Shown here piece by piece: positions 52,132 through 63,188 of a DNA stretch of 64,000 nt. The notes under the pieces were generated by a model. The model saw only the letters and a list, made by a program, of their open reading frames with translations. It did no database searches and was not told the DNA's origin. How positions within the stretch are numbered: position 1 is the first letter of the stretch; each line of letters begins with the position of its first letter. The DNA is from Bradysia coprophila (lineage: Eukaryota; Arthropoda; Insecta; Diptera; Sciaridae): the NCBI RefSeq assembly GCF_014529535.1, contig NW_023503409.1:496390-560389 (forward strand), read 5' to 3'. The position numbers and the translations under genes were made by a program.

Positions 52132-52507
52132 ACAATTGTTAAAAGTTTCCTATGTGCAGAATAAGCACCAGCTGAATATCATCAGCTGATCTACTAACAC
52201 ACTTACCGTATGATAAACAATCAAAACACATTCTGAACAATTTGTTTACTTCAATCATACGTGTTATGTGCGCGCATAAATGACGTTAACGTAGAAATAC
52301 ACTGTGTATACTTTGAGTAAGAGTAGGTGAATTTTTGTATGAAATCGGCCATTTTATCATCAACTGTGGTGTGTAACCCACGTATCTGTATCTGCATGAC
52401 CTCCCCAAAGTATACAACCTTGGAGTGTAGGTTATCTTTGAATGGTTTACAATGGTTATATTCAGCTGGTGCTTATTCTGCACATAGGACACTTTTAACA
52501 ATTGTTA
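52132..52507. repeat. Inverted-repeat element with 47-bp arms
   Basis: acaattgttaaaagtttcct + atgtgcagaataagcaccag + ctgaata on the left is mirrored by tattcagctggtgcttattc + tgcacataggacacttttaa + caattgt on the right. The internal ~280 bp shows no coding sequence. Classic MITE layout. Confidence 0.88.
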
Positions 52508-52880
52508 ATCAAAAAACCGTTTAGTAAACTAAATATTATAAATCTGTAAAAAGATATCAGTGGTTTCGTAGTACACATGCACAAGTACTTGCGTCACATT
52601 TTACTCTTTCTGTAATTTTATTACCACAACTGCAAGTGTTTCTTAAATTCAAGAATGACGACATTCCTGACACTAAACTAATTAGTTGAGACTGTTATCG
52701 TAGTTAGTTGATCTTTTTGATTTTGGTAAATAACATAGAAAACGTAAGTTACATTCGAATATAAATGTCCGCAAATGCATTGTGAAGCTTGAAAAACAGC
52801 TAAATAAATTGAAAAATGACTTACACTTTTCAAAATTTATAAGATATAAACCATTCTTCATCTGCCTGCGGAAACATTAC

Positions 52881-52905
52881 ATATATTATCTGACTACTTT
52901 CAGTG
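52881..52905 (+). promoter_or_regulatory. Possible core promoter of the AmgK-type gene
   Basis: TCAGTG at 52900-52905 matches the arthropod initiator and lies about 42 bases upstream of the ATG. An AT-rich TATA-like stretch (atatatta) precedes it by only about 15-20 bases, closer than usual. If real, it shows the bacterial-type gene has gained a eukaryotic promoter. Confidence 0.35.
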
Positions 52906-52946
52906 TTCTCCACTTCATCTCTCTGCGCTAGACCGCAAACAAAAAT

Positions 52947-53960
52947 ATGCATACCAAACGTGACCTATTAATACTGCATTGGCTTCAAGCTGTTCTTTCC
53001 TCGGATAAATTCGAAATTAATTTTCTACCTGGCGATGCCAGTTTCCGTCGCTACGCACGAATAAGGAATAATAACAAAACATTTATGTTGATGGATGCAC
53101 CGCCAGACAAAGAAAATTGTAGAACTTTCGTGAAGATTGATGAATTTTTCGCTGAGCATAATGTTCGTGTACCACACATCGAAGCCAAGGATCTTGAACA
53201 AGGATTCCTACTTCTGGAAGATTTTGGTGATGTTCTATTATCGACGTTACTTGATGGACCATCTGTAGTTACGCATTACAACCAAAGCTTAAAACAATTG
53301 CATCAAATTCAATCAATCAACGGTGAAGGTGTCTTTCCGGTGTATACCCACGAAAAGTTAATATCTGAAATGAATTTGTTAACCGATTGGTTGTTGCCAT
53401 CATTAAAAATTGAACCAGAACCGGAAGAAAAAGCAGTGATTAGACATACATTCACGATTCTAGCCAATGCAGCCCTAGCACAACCGCAGGTAATCGTGCA
53501 TCGTGACTTCCATAGCCGCAATTTACTGATAACAGATGGTGAGCAAGAGCAGGGTATTATCGACTTCCAGGATGCAGTCATTGGGCCCGACACGTATGAC
53601 CTAATTTCAATAACCCGTGATGCTTACATTCAACGGAATCGTGATCTGGTCAATGATTGGTTCACAGCATTTTATGACATGCTGCCTTCGTCTGCTAAAG
53701 AGAGTCGTGATTTTAAACAGTTCCAAAAAGATGCTGATTTCATGGCCATTCAACGTCATATCAAAATATTGGGTATCTTTGTGCGTCTTTTCGAACGTGA
53801 CGGTAAATCAAATTATTTGAAGGACATGCCAAGAGTTATGTGGTATTTACTTGAAGAAAGTGAGCCGTATGCAGAATTGCAACCCTTTATGCAATTTATT
53901 CGAGCGCGAGTATTACCGAAATTTGAAGCCAAGTTTGGCTTGTACAAGGTTGTTGCATGA
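52947..53960 (+). CDS. amgK: AmgK-type amino-sugar kinase (bacterial phosphotransferase family), probable horizontal acquisition
   Basis: Intronless frame of 337 residues. In bacteria, AmgK phosphorylates MurNAc/GlcNAc at the anomeric position in peptidoglycan recycling and works with MurU. The AmgK/aminoglycoside-phosphotransferase pattern is intact: GDASFRRYARI (glycine-rich start), FMLMDAPPDKENCRTFV, GFLLLEDFGD (hinge), AQPQVIVHRDFHSRNLLI (Brenner catalytic loop) and IIDFQDAVIGPDTYDLISI (metal-binding DF). Proteobacterial AmgK proteins share these in the same order and length, whereas ordinary insect choline/ethanolamine or ecdysteroid kinases do not. It lies between HPS3 and Cdk2, with an insect-type initiator upstream and AT-rich base use like its neighbours, so an old, integrated transfer is more likely than contamination. 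An LTR element begins 50 bp after the stop. Activity in the fly and the donor bacterium are unknown. Confidence 0.87.
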   Translation: MHTKRDLLILHWLQAVLSSDKFEINFLPGDASFRRYARIRNNNKTFMLMDAPPDKENCRTFVKIDEFFAEHNVRVPHIEAKDLEQGFLLLEDFGDVLLSTLLDGPSVVTHYNQSLKQLHQIQSINGEGVFPVYTHEKLISEMNLLTDWLLPSLKIEPEPEEKAVIRHTFTILANAALAQPQVIVHRDFHSRNLLITDGEQEQGIIDFQDAVIGPDTYDLISITRDAYIQRNRDLVNDWFTAFYDMLPSSAKESRDFKQFQKDADFMAIQRHIKILGIFVRLFERDGKSNYLKDMPRVMWYLLEESEPYAELQPFMQFIRARVLPKFEAKFGLYKVVA

Positions 53961-54010
53961 TAAGAAAATCGAATTGGATAGAGCCCTTACATCCAGTCCA
54001 GACATTAGCC

Positions 54011-54155
54011 TGTGGTGGCGATCATAGATTGCCTTTAAATTGTAATTAACAGAGTAACCTCCGAACTTAGTTATAAATACCCTGTACGACTGTGAAATAA
54101 ATTCATTCCAGTTTTGGATATAGACGAGTGAACAACGCGTTTCTCTTCCTCCACA
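54011..54155 (+). repeat. 5' LTR
   Basis: 145 bp with TG...CA ends. It contains a TATA-like ttataaata and an AATAAA signal, so it can start and end transcripts. Same sequence as the 3' LTR. Confidence 0.95.
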
Positions 54156-54355
54156 AATTGGTGACCCCGACGTGATTTTGAACGTTTACTTGTAAACCTC
54201 GAGTCAGCAACGAATTGTTAAAAACTTTGATTTGATTTTTACAATTCAATCAAACTTTTAACACAAAAGTTTTTGTCTTACTGTCCAGATCAAATATCTG
54301 TGGAGACAAAAACCAAAAACCCTTCAAACCCAACTGTTGAGTTTACCACTTAATA

Positions 54356-55228
54356 ATGGCTGAAGGTAATGATGCTGGTAATGACATTCCATTAGAAGAG
54401 GTAGATGGAATTATACCACCTGGACCAGCAAATAACATAAGGGGTGCAATAAACACCATCCAGATAAAACTACCACCTTTCTGGAAAGCAGACCCCGAAC
54501 TTTGGTTTCTGCAGGTTGAAGCCCAGTTTCTCTCTGCTGGCATAAGAGCTGATAATACAAAATATAACCACCTTGTTGGAAAGCTAGACAGTGATACCCT
54601 TACGGCTGTCAGTAATATAGTCAAAAATCCACCCGACAATGGTAAATATCAGACTCTTAAAAATCGATTAGTTGAAGTATTTAAAGAATCAGATCGCCAA
54701 AAGCTTAAAACACTTTTTTCCGATCTTTCTATAAATGATGAAAAACCTTCCACCTTACTACGTAAGATGCAAGACAACTCATGTAATAAAGTTAGCAACG
54801 AACTCCTACATGAGTTATGGTCTAATCGATTGCCACAACAAATTCAGTCCATTTTGGCTTGTTCCACCGAACCGTTGGAACGTCAAGTAATCATGGCTGA
54901 TAAAATATACGAAACCTTAGACAAAACATCGATCCAAGCCTTTTCTTATGGTAAGAAGTCTGAAATCGATTTCGAAAAGCAGTTCTGCAAGCTGGAAGAT
55001 AAGATCGATTCTCTACAAAAGAAACTCGGTTATTCTAGATCTCGCTCCAGTTCTGATAAACGATATCGTTCTCCCTCTCGTTCGAACAGTCAAACGAGAC
55101 GAAATCCCAATCATTGTTGGTATCATCAGACTCATAAGAATAAAGCAAAACGTTGCACCAATGATGAACCCAAAAATAAAGATAATCCGCCTTGTACTTT
55201 CACGAGAGACTACAAGTCAAAAAACTAA
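54356..55228 (+). CDS. gag-like ORF of the LTR element
   Basis: About 290 codons. The capsid-like region ([20 protein letters not shown]) is followed by a basic Ser/Arg-rich part and a Cys/His motif ([15 protein letters not shown]) as in CsRn1-type gag. It overlaps the start of pol. Confidence 0.88.
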   Translation: MAEGNDAGNDIPLEEVDGIIPPGPANNIRGAINTIQIKLPPFWKADPELWFLQVEAQFLSAGIRADNTKYNHLVGKLDSDTLTAVSNIVKNPPDNGKYQTLKNRLVEVFKESDRQKLKTLFSDLSINDEKPSTLLRKMQDNSCNKVSNELLHELWSNRLPQQIQSILACSTEPLERQVIMADKIYETLDKTSIQAFSYGKKSEIDFEKQFCKLEDKIDSLQKKLGYSRSRSSSDKRYRSPSRSNSQTRRNPNHCWYHQTHKNKAKRCTNDEPKNKDNPPCTFTRDYKSKN

Positions 55229-58200
55229 ATAGCCATTCAAATAAGGCGCAATTTGATAGAGGCAAAACAATAAGTCGCCTATACGTACAAGAAAAGAATT
55301 CAAAAAGAAATTTCCTTATAGATACTGGTGCAGATATTTCCGTTATTCCACCAACATCGAAAGAGAAAAGTCATGCTCCATGTACTTTTACTTTGCATGC
55401 CGCTAATGGTTCGCAAATTAAAACTTATGGAAGCAAATCCGTCACCCTCAATTTGGGCCTCCGACGTAACATTCGTTGGATATTTGTTATTGCAGACGTG
55501 CAACAACCAATCATCGGATCTGACCTTCTCGAAAAATTTGATCTCTTAGTTGACATCAAAAACAAAAAACTCATCGACAACTTAACTTCACTTACTGTTA
55601 ATGGAATTGAAGTCCAAAGTACAACAAGTCAATCAGTTACAACAGTATCTAACATATCTGTCTATCACCAAATTGCAAATGAATTCCCGGATATTCTCGA
55701 CATGAATTCATTCAAAACAACAAACAAAAAGCATAACGTCAAACACCGGATTGTAACTAATTGTCCTCCTTTATTTGCAAAAGCACGACGATTAAATCCG
55801 GAAAAATTACAAGTAGCAAAAGCGGAATTTGATGAAATGTTACGTCTCGGTATTTGCAGACCATCAAATAGCCCATGGGCCACTCCATTACACATAACAC
55901 CTAAACCAACAGGTGGTTGGAGACCATGCGGCGATTATCGCAGACTAAATGCTCACACCTTACCTGATCGTTACCCGATACCAAACATGCAAGACTTTAA
56001 TTATTTTTTGCACGGTAAAAAGATTTTTAGTAAGGTTGACCTAGTTCGAGCCTATCATCAAATTCCTATGCATGAAGATGATGTACAAAAAACTGCCATA
56101 ATTACACCATTCGGTCTTTTTGAATTCCCATTTATGACCTTTGGTTTATGTAACGCAGCACAGACTTTTCAACGTTTTATTCACGAAATTCTTCAAGGAC
56201 TAGATTTTTGTTTTATTTACCTTGACGATATTTTAATAGCTTCTGAAAACGAAGAAGAACATAAAGAACATTTACGAAAACTCTTCGCTCGTTTAAACGA
56301 ATATGGCTTAGTCATCAACTTAAACAAATCTATATTTGGTCAAAAAGAAATCGAATTCCTTGGGTTTCATATCGATAACCACGGAACAAAACCAATTAAG
56401 TCTCGAGTTGATACAATTTTGAACTACCCGTTACCACAAAAAGTTCACGAATTAAAACAATTCCTCGGCTTAATAAATTTCTTCCGTCGTTTTATGCCTC
56501 ATGCAGCAGAAACACAAATACCACTCTTCTCCTGCATGAAAAGAAACGTAAAAAAAGACCAAACGCCAATTAATTGGACAAAAAATATGATAGACGCGTT
56601 CGAAAAATGTAAAACAGATTTAGCCAATGCAACATTACTTGCACACCCAGATCCAAAAGCTAAAATCTCTTTACACGTCGACGCTTCCGATTTCGCTTTA
56701 GGAGGTGTGATTCTTCAATGGAATAACAATGAATGGCAACCATTAGCATTCTACTCACAAAAATTGTCAGAAGCTCAAACAAGTTACTCAACTTATGACA
56801 AAGAATTGCTTGCCATTTATGAAGGAATAAAACACTTCCGCTCAACACTAGAAGGAACTGATTTTACCATATTTACAGATCACAAACCCCTAACACATGC
56901 CTTCCACTCAAAATCCGATAAAGCGACACCACGACAAATACGACAATTGAATTATATTTCTCAATTTTCCACTGATATTCGTCATGTCCCTGGAAAAAAG
57001 AACATAGTCGCAGATACTCTATCACGTATCGCCACTATTAACTCGATCTATGCAATATCTTTCGAGAGTTCAATCGATTATAAAAAATTGTCACAAGCAC
57101 AACAAAACGACAAAAAGTTTTGCGAAAACCTTAATTCTAGTCTCCACGTAATTAAAACAGACTACAAAGGCGCCAAATTATATTGTGACATTTCCACAGG
57201 AAAACTACGACCGGTTATCCCTCCTAGTTTTCGCAAAATAATTTTTGACAATGTCCACAAATTTTCTCATCCTGGAATAAAGGCTTCAACAGACTCAATC
57301 AAAAGAGATTTCGTTTGGCCTACAATGTCCAAAGATATAAAAAAATTTTGTCAGAGTTGTATTCCATGTCAAAAATGTAAAATCACTCGTCACAATTCAA
57401 GCCCAATTCAACCAATTGAGGTTCCTAATGAACGATTCAATCACATTCATTTAGACATAGTAGGACCGCTTAACGTTTCCGAAGGGTACCGCTATTGTAT
57501 AACAATAATCGACCGTTTCACCCGTTGGCCAGAAGCCATTCCAATAAAAGATGCCTCGGCTGAGACAGTTGCAAAACATCTTCTGTACCATTGGATCTCT
57601 CGTTTTGGAGTACCAGAAATCATAACGACAGATCAAGGTAAACAGTTCGAATCCGATCTCTTTGATCAACTTAACAAACTCCTCGGAACTAAACGGATTC
57701 GAACGACTTCATACCATCCTCAAGCAAATGGAATTGTAGAACGATGGCACACAACATTAAAAAATTCTATAAAATGCCATAACAATTCCAATTGGGTTGA
57801 AATCCTTCCGTTAATATTGCTAGGATTACGATCAATTATCCTACCAAATTTAAACGCTTCAGTCTCAGAAATGGTCTACGGTTCAACAATACGATTGCCC
57901 TACCATTTCTTCAATAACGCTGAAGCAAATCCTACAAAAGATCCTTTTCTTTTTGTAGAAAAATTAAAAAGACATATGAACGATATTCAACCCACAGAGA
58001 GCTCAAATCATCATAAACAAAAAATCTTTGTTTACAAAAATCTTAAAGATTGTTCACATGTGTTCGTTCGTAAGGATGGGTATAAAAAACCTCTCCAACC
58101 AAATTACGAAGGACCATTTGAAGTAGTAAAACGAGACAAAAAACACTTCACTTTGAAAATCAAAGGAACTGAAAAAGTCATAAGTATTGACCGTCTCAAA

Positions 58201-58302
58201 CCGTGTTTTCAACTTTCGGAAGAAAAAGTAATCCAAGAAATAAAAGTTAAAAAGCACGTAACTTTCAATTTAGAAAACTTAGTTATCGAGGATTCCAACT
58301 AA
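55192..58302 (+). CDS. pol ORF of the LTR element
   Basis: About 1036 codons: protease ([14 protein letters not shown]), reverse transcriptase ([14 protein letters not shown]), RNase H ([12 protein letters not shown]), integrase with the zinc-binding region and DDE core ([24 protein letters not shown]), and a GPF-type C-terminal module (YEGPFEVV). Domain order is that of Ty3 elements. It overlaps the end of gag in another frame, as is usual in the family. Confidence 0.95.
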   Translation: MYFHERLQVKKLNSHSNKAQFDRGKTISRLYVQEKNSKRNFLIDTGADISVIPPTSKEKSHAPCTFTLHAANGSQIKTYGSKSVTLNLGLRRNIRWIFVIADVQQPIIGSDLLEKFDLLVDIKNKKLIDNLTSLTVNGIEVQSTTSQSVTTVSNISVYHQIANEFPDILDMNSFKTTNKKHNVKHRIVTNCPPLFAKARRLNPEKLQVAKAEFDEMLRLGICRPSNSPWATPLHITPKPTGGWRPCGDYRRLNAHTLPDRYPIPNMQDFNYFLHGKKIFSKVDLVRAYHQIPMHEDDVQKTAIITPFGLFEFPFMTFGLCNAAQTFQRFIHEILQGLDFCFIYLDDILIASENEEEHKEHLRKLFARLNEYGLVINLNKSIFGQKEIEFLGFHIDNHGTKPIKSRVDTILNYPLPQKVHELKQFLGLINFFRRFMPHAAETQIPLFSCMKRNVKKDQTPINWTKNMIDAFEKCKTDLANATLLAHPDPKAKISLHVDASDFALGGVILQWNNNEWQPLAFYSQKLSEAQTSYSTYDKELLAIYEGIKHFRSTLEGTDFTIFTDHKPLTHAFHSKSDKATPRQIRQLNYISQFSTDIRHVPGKKNIVADTLSRIATINSIYAISFESSIDYKKLSQAQQNDKKFCENLNSSLHVIKTDYKGAKLYCDISTGKLRPVIPPSFRKIIFDNVHKFSHPGIKASTDSIKRDFVWPTMSKDIKKFCQSCIPCQKCKITRHNSSPIQPIEVPNERFNHIHLDIVGPLNVSEGYRYCITIIDRFTRWPEAIPIKDASAETVAKHLLYHWISRFGVPEIITTDQGKQFESDLFDQLNKLLGTKRIRTTSYHPQANGIVERWHTTLKNSIKCHNNSNWVEILPLILLGLRSIILPNLNASVSEMVYGSTIRLPYHFFNNAEANPTKDPFLFVEKLKRHMNDIQPTESSNHHKQKIFVYKNLKDCSHVFVRKDGYKKPLQPNYEGPFEVVKRDKKHFTLKIKGTEKVISIDRLKPCFQLSEEKVIQEIKVKKHVTFNLENLVIEDSN

Positions 58303-58400
58303 CTTTCCTATAAATACGCAAGAAATAAACAAAATTTTCACATTAAACAGCTGTTCTTCAATCGAACAACAACTGCGAAATAATTCCTCTACTACTAAAA

Positions 58401-58670
58401 ATGCTAACAACATTGAGAGACGAATTTACTCAAATTAAAATAACAATTGATCCACAAAGTTCAGTCTCTGTTTTTCCGGAATTTATTTTCGAAAACCAGC
58501 CGACTCAACTATCATTATACACTCCGAACAGAATTTTCCCACTATATCGGTTGTGTGATAAAACTATTAAAATACGTGGAACTATCTTTACGTGGCAATT
58601 CTACACGTCAGATACTTCACACATAATTCTAGGTTCCGATTTTCTTCAAAGATTCGGATATATTAACTAA
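58401..58670 (+). CDS. Small extra ORF of the LTR element, protease-like
   Basis: 89 codons between pol and the last ORF. The end (SHIILGSDFLQRFGYIN) resembles the end of the retropepsin domain in pol ([11 protein letters not shown]), so this may be a diverged second protease-like domain. No other relatives recognised. Confidence 0.5.
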   Translation: MLTTLRDEFTQIKITIDPQSSVSVFPEFIFENQPTQLSLYTPNRIFPLYRLCDKTIKIRGTIFTWQFYTSDTSHIILGSDFLQRFGYIN

Positions 58671-58776
58671 GGAACTACAAAGTACACTGAATAATCACTG
58701 TACGAATAAATCACTCTACTAGTTTGTTCATACGAACTACTAGATTTGAATTAAATTCGATCAACCCTTCACTGAC

Positions 58777-59514
58777 TTGGCCTATAAATACGGCATACGC
58801 CCTACAAAATTTTATCAGTCTAATAACGATCTTTATTCCTTAAACATCGTAAAAAATAAAAAAAGTAAAATGACTTCAGTTCAACAACTTTTGCAACAAA
58901 TTGCAAACGGTATTACTGAACTCAAACAAGATGTTACCGCCATCCAGCGAACTTTAGTTCGTATGGAAGCCGGCACTATGCAGCCGCCCTGCCGTACAAG
59001 ACGCCGTTCCGCATCTCGAGCCACACAGACTTGGCCTGGACAACAACCAAATCAACAGGCCCACCGCTTTGCCCCGTATCAAAGTGGCCCTTCCAATCAG
59101 CCAGTACCATCGTCGTCTCGAAATTCATCCTCCGTCGCAATGCAAGCTCAGCCAGTACCATCGTCGTCTCGAAATTCATCATCCGTTGCAATACAAGCTG
59201 CTGGTCCCGCCGAAATTCGTCTATCCAATATGCGCCGTGTTTTGAACAAGGCAGCCGACACACCAATACCCAGAACCATTTGCATAAACCACAAAAGGTT
59301 TGGAAAGGCAACAGACATCCGGCGATGCCCCGATTGGTGCACTATGCGCAATCCAGCTCCCGCAAATCCACCGATGGACAATGAACTGGACATATCTGAT
59401 GCGGAAAACTTACCACCACCATTGTTACCCGAACCGATGGAACGAAATGCCATTCCAACTGCCGAAGAAATGAGTTTGGAACTCGAAAATGAACTATTAA
59501 ATCTTTCAGAATAG
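58777..59514 (+). CDS. Extra 3' ORF of the LTR element, function unknown
   Basis: 245 codons just before the purine tract. An N-terminal coiled-coil-like part (VQQLLQQIANGITELKQDVT) leads into a low-complexity Ser/Pro/Gln region with a two-fold repeat (PVPSSSRNSSSVAMQA / AIQA). The C-terminus is acidic. No signal peptide or membrane segment, so it is not an envelope gene. Lies in the position of accessory frames in some Ty3 elements. Confidence 0.55.
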   Translation: MAYKYGIRPTKFYQSNNDLYSLNIVKNKKSKMTSVQQLLQQIANGITELKQDVTAIQRTLVRMEAGTMQPPCRTRRRSASRATQTWPGQQPNQQAHRFAPYQSGPSNQPVPSSSRNSSSVAMQAQPVPSSSRNSSSVAIQAAGPAEIRLSNMRRVLNKAADTPIPRTICINHKRFGKATDIRRCPDWCTMRNPAPANPPMDNELDISDAENLPPPLLPEPMERNAIPTAEEMSLELENELLNLSE

Positions 59515-59526
59515 GAGGGGAGGTAT

Positions 59527-59671
59527 TGTGGTGGCGATCATAGATTGCCTTTAAATTGTAATTAACAGAGTAACCTCCGAACTTAGTTATAAATACCCTG
59601 TACGACTGTGAAATAAATTCATTCCAGTTTTGGATATAGACGAGTGAACAACGCGTTTCTCTTCCTCCACA
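59527..59671 (+). repeat. 3' LTR
   Basis: 145 bp, identical by eye to the 5' LTR, and followed by the agcc target duplication. Confidence 0.95.
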
Positions 59672-59675
59672 AGCC

Positions 59676-60303
59676 TAACAATATATTATCTTAGAACTCC
59701 ACACTAATGCTGTCGGTAATAAATGTTAATTTCTATGATCTACTAAAATATTATCAAAAAACCTTTAAATTATGTTTGTTTTTCGGTGGTTAAGGGATAT
59801 TGTCAATGACAAAGTTCAACTGGGAACAGTGTAAATTCAAATCAAATAGTGGTTTACTAGTTGCACCACACGAATTGTTCTGCTGCATGATGAGGCGTTG
59901 ATAATGTTCATTTCAACTGGTATTAGGGAGTAACTTAACTTAGGTTGTGGTACTCTAACGACATAGCTATTCGGATTAGAATGAATAAATCCCTAAAATT
60001 CTGCGAGTACCACAAGATTCTGCAAATGAAAATTTCCAAACAAAGAACGCAGAAGGTAAGACTACCAAATACGATCCTCTCATACAATACGAACTGTCTT
60101 TTCTTTCCAACAAACAAAACAAAAGACAATAGAGAGCTCGTGTTGGCTCGTATAACAACAGGGACCTTTATTTGGTAGTTTTACCATATTCCTTTTGTTT
60201 GGAAATTTTATTAATTTAGATATGATATGCCAGAGCAGTGCCAACAAATTAGAACTAGGACTGTTCTAAAAAGCAGTGTTGATTAAACTTTTAAAACGAC
60301 TGA
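59676..60303. other. Intergenic, including a likely old polyadenylation signal of the AmgK-type gene
   Basis: AATAAA near 59718 lies about 100 bp from the kinase stop codon once the LTR element is discounted, so it may be the gene's original polyadenylation site. No other gene seen. attccttttgtttggaaatt at 60188 is repeated at 60812. Confidence 0.5.
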
Positions 60304-60811
60304 TATCCCAACAAAAATCTCTTCGAGAAAAGTGTGACGCAATCTTTGAAGTACAATTTCTAAAATGAATGATATCGCTAGAGTTGACGCTTTCAGCTTC
60401 GTTAAGCAAAAATTAAATTGTACACCCAATTAGTTTGGCTTAGTTTACCTCATCATCTGCCAATATTGTAACAAAAAAAATTGACTGAAAACAATAACGA
60501 TTTTATGAAAAAAATCTGCGTCGCAAAGTGGCAGATTCAGATTCAGGAACAGATCTATACAAGAAAATTTATCTGCCACATGGGACGCAGATTTTTTTCA
60601 TAAATTTTTTGTTGTTTTCAGTAAAAAAAAAATTGTTACAAATTATTGGCAGATGATGAGGAAAACTAAGCCAGCTTGTTTGAACTAATTGGGTGTACAA
60701 TTTAATTTTTGCGTAACGAAGCTGAAAACGTCAACTCTAGCGATATCATTCATTTTTGAAATTGTACTTCAAAGACTGCGTCACACTTTTCTCGAAGAGA
60801 TTTTTGTTGGG
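60304..60811. repeat. Very long foldback element (about 235-bp arms)
   Basis: The left arm (atcccaacaaaaatctcttc ... ctgcgtcgcaaagtggcaga) is mirrored by the right arm (tctgccacatgggacgcaga ... gagatttttgttgggat) around an ~33-base loop. A 20-bp direct repeat (attccttttgtttggaaatt) lies about 100 bp outside on the left (60188) and directly at the right end (60812). Non-coding MITE or snapback element. Confidence 0.9.
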
Positions 60812-61051
60812 ATTCCTTTTGTTTGGAAATTTTTAATTGTGAAAACTTTGTAGTCCTTACAGAAATTTTGGGCTTTAACCATTCTAGTCAAAATAGTCGT
60901 CGGGACAATTGTTGTTAAGTTTTACCGCATAAAATTTCTCTAGATTAATGTTTAAAATATGTTGTGTTACCCTCAAATTTAAAACCATCGTACATACACT
61001 AAACAACAGCCAATAGAGCATAGAGCAACAGCATAGAATAGGTGTCCAACC

Positions 61052-61273
61052 TAATGTCATCAATGAAAGTAGATAAGTAGGTATGGCCAGTCCATACAAG
61101 TCGGAGCACATACGGATTTCCATGGCGCCACCTCAAACTAACTCATTTCTAGTGGAAATTTGCACTAGAAATGAGTTCGTTTGAGGTGGCGCCATGCAAA
61201 TCCGTATGTGCTCCAGCTAGAACAAATTTGAACGTTTGGCCATACCTATCTATTTACTTTCATTGAATGTCAT
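61052..61273. repeat. Foldback element with two nested arm pairs
   Basis: Inner arms ggagcacatacggatttcc ... catttctagtg and cactagaaatgag ... aaatccgtatgtgctcc lie at 61103-61214. Outer arms caatgaaagtagataagtag and catacctatctatttacttt extend the palindrome to about 61052-61273. Lies about 320 bp upstream of the Cdk2 start codon. Confidence 0.85.
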
Positions 61274-61594
61274 AACACAAATAGTCGGATATTTTTTAAA
61301 ACAGCCGCCCATGTCATTAAATGCTTTTTTTCAAACTGTCACTGCCCTATACACATCTGCTCTCGTCTACATTCACGTCAGATCGATATTTTCGCGCGTC
61401 TTTTCCACCTAAATTCACGGATGTTATCGTATATTTTAGCTGAAAGTTGCATTATTTGATAGGACTGCTTTTAATTTAATTTATTTTCGCCAATGTTGCT
61501 GTAATTGTGTATGTACATAAAAAGACTGAGCACAAAATTATTAAATTGAACAATCGTTTGCCAATGCGACTGGTTGGACTCGGATCGATCAACT

Positions 61595-63188
61595 ATGTCG
61601 GAACTGGTGAATTTTCAAAAAATCGAAAAAATCGGACAAGGAACGTATGGGATTGTTTACAAGGCCACAGATGTAAAAACAAAAAAATTTGTTGCACTGA
61701 AAAAGATCCGACTGGAAAGGTAAGTGCTTTACGCGCTTTAGACTGTGCGTTTTCCATTTCAATTCGATTGCATTCGTTGTAAATAATTACAAAACAAAAT
61801 TAATTTCATCGCACGGCATTAGAGAAAACAAAAGTGTGGAAATAAGGGAACCTTGTCCTGGGGTGCTGCAAATGTTTTATATTCGTGTAGCACCACATGA
61901 TTCGGCTTTTTTGTTGTCCACAAATCGACTAGGACATTTTTATCTGTGTGATTATCGGAATAATTTATTTAAATTAATTTAATATTAAGACAGGTCTGTC
62001 ATGATGTGGGACAAATAGGTAAAACTCTTTTTTGTGCAATATTTGTAAATGATGTCGCATCGATTCAAGCGCCATTCTTTATTGTTTGTTTGTTACTTCG
62101 TTAATGCATCGGAATGAACTTCTTAGCGAAACTGAAGGGGTCCCGTCCACAGCAATCCGTGAAATTTCACTGCTTAAGGATCTGAATCATCATTCGATTG
62201 TGCAATTATTTGATGTCGTAATCGCTAACGCCAGTTTGTACATGGTATTCGAGTACTTAGACATGGACCTGAAGAAACTGTTGGAAAAGGGAAAACATTG
62301 TTTCACCCCTGCTTTGGTGAAGGTAACATCGAATTGGAATTCCATTGTTGAACTGAAAGTGTTTACTGAACGATCTTACAGAGCTACATGTATCAATTAT
62401 TGGACGCAATTGCGTATTGTCATGTTCATCGCATTTTGCATCGAGACTTAAAACCACAAAATCTGTACGGTGACAAAAGGCCATTTTATGCAAATTATCA
62501 AACTTGATGAAATGCTTCGCAGGTTAATTGACTCCGAAGGCCACATAAAATTAGCAGACTTTGGTTTAGCTCGATCATTTAATATGCCAGTCAACTCTTT
62601 GACGCACGAAGTAGTAACGTTATGGTATCGTGCACCGGAAGTTCTGCTAGGCACTAAATTCTACGCAACTGGTGTTGATATCTGGAGTCTTGGATGCATT
62701 TTTGCTGAAATGGTAAATAGACTTTGTGTCTTCGCTCGACATTCCGCAAATAATTCCAACACTCAAAATTTAGATTCTTCGAAAGCCTTTGTTCGCTGGA
62801 GACAGCGAGATTGATCAACTCTTTCGCATATTTCGGGTAATGGGTACAGTTACTACGGAAAATTGGCCCGGATGTGTACATCTTCTTGACTACAAGACTT
62901 CCTTTCCGAAATGGGATCCAGCGCCATTACCGCCGGCAATTGTGCAACATAAGGCTGACGACTTGTTTATGGTTAGTATGAATGTCGCTAACGAGCATTC
63001 ATTTGAAGAAAAAAAATGGGAAAATTGTTTCTTATTCGCAGAAATTGATGATCTATGATCCGAACCGCAGAATTTCGGCCAAGAATGCAATGCTAGATCC
63101 ATACTTTGACGATGTAGCTCTAGTATCAAATATTGACTTACCTTTAGACTCGACTGTAAATGGTTCATTTAATGTCCATTCGGATTAA
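61595..63188 (+). CDS. Cdk2: Cyclin-dependent kinase 2 (Cdk2)
   Basis: Cell-cycle Ser/Thr kinase activated by cyclin E/A at the G1-S transition. Six exons: 61595-61719, 62127-62322, 62382-62464, 62523-62712, 62774-62971, 63042-63188; 312 residues, normal for the family. Motifs: [11 protein letters not shown] with the inhibitory Thr-Tyr pair, [16 protein letters not shown] cyclin-binding helix, [21 protein letters not shown], activation-loop Thr in [43 protein letters not shown], and [14 protein letters not shown] near the end. [12 protein letters not shown] and [13 protein letters not shown] favour Cdk2 over Cdk1, closely resembling the fly Cdk2 (cdc2c) layout. A polyadenylation signal AATAAA lies near 63233. 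Confidence 0.96.

Larger units (their letters stand above)
54011..59671 (+). mobile_element. Ty3-type LTR retrotransposon (CsRn1-like clade), looks whole
   Basis: Two 145-bp LTRs (54011-54155, 59527-59671), identical by eye, start TGTGG and end CCACA and are flanked by the 4-bp duplication agcc (54007-54010, 59672-59675). The primer site tggtgaccccgacgtgat (54159-54176) complements the 3' end of tRNA-Trp, a feature of the CsRn1 clade. A purine tract precedes the 3' LTR. Parts in order: gag, pol (protease, reverse transcriptase, RNase H, integrase), then two extra frames. I see no obvious breaks. Identical LTRs point to a recent insertion. The site is the presumed 3' untranslated region of the AmgK-type gene. 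Confidence 0.95.

Noticed and set aside
52947-53960. AmgK-type gene as bacterial contamination or a native insect choline/ecdysteroid kinase
   Set aside because: It lies in a continuous sequence between insect genes with an insect-type initiator and similar base use, and an insect LTR element sits 50 bp downstream. Its motifs are those of AmgK, not of the insect kinase families. Long-read proof is still needed.
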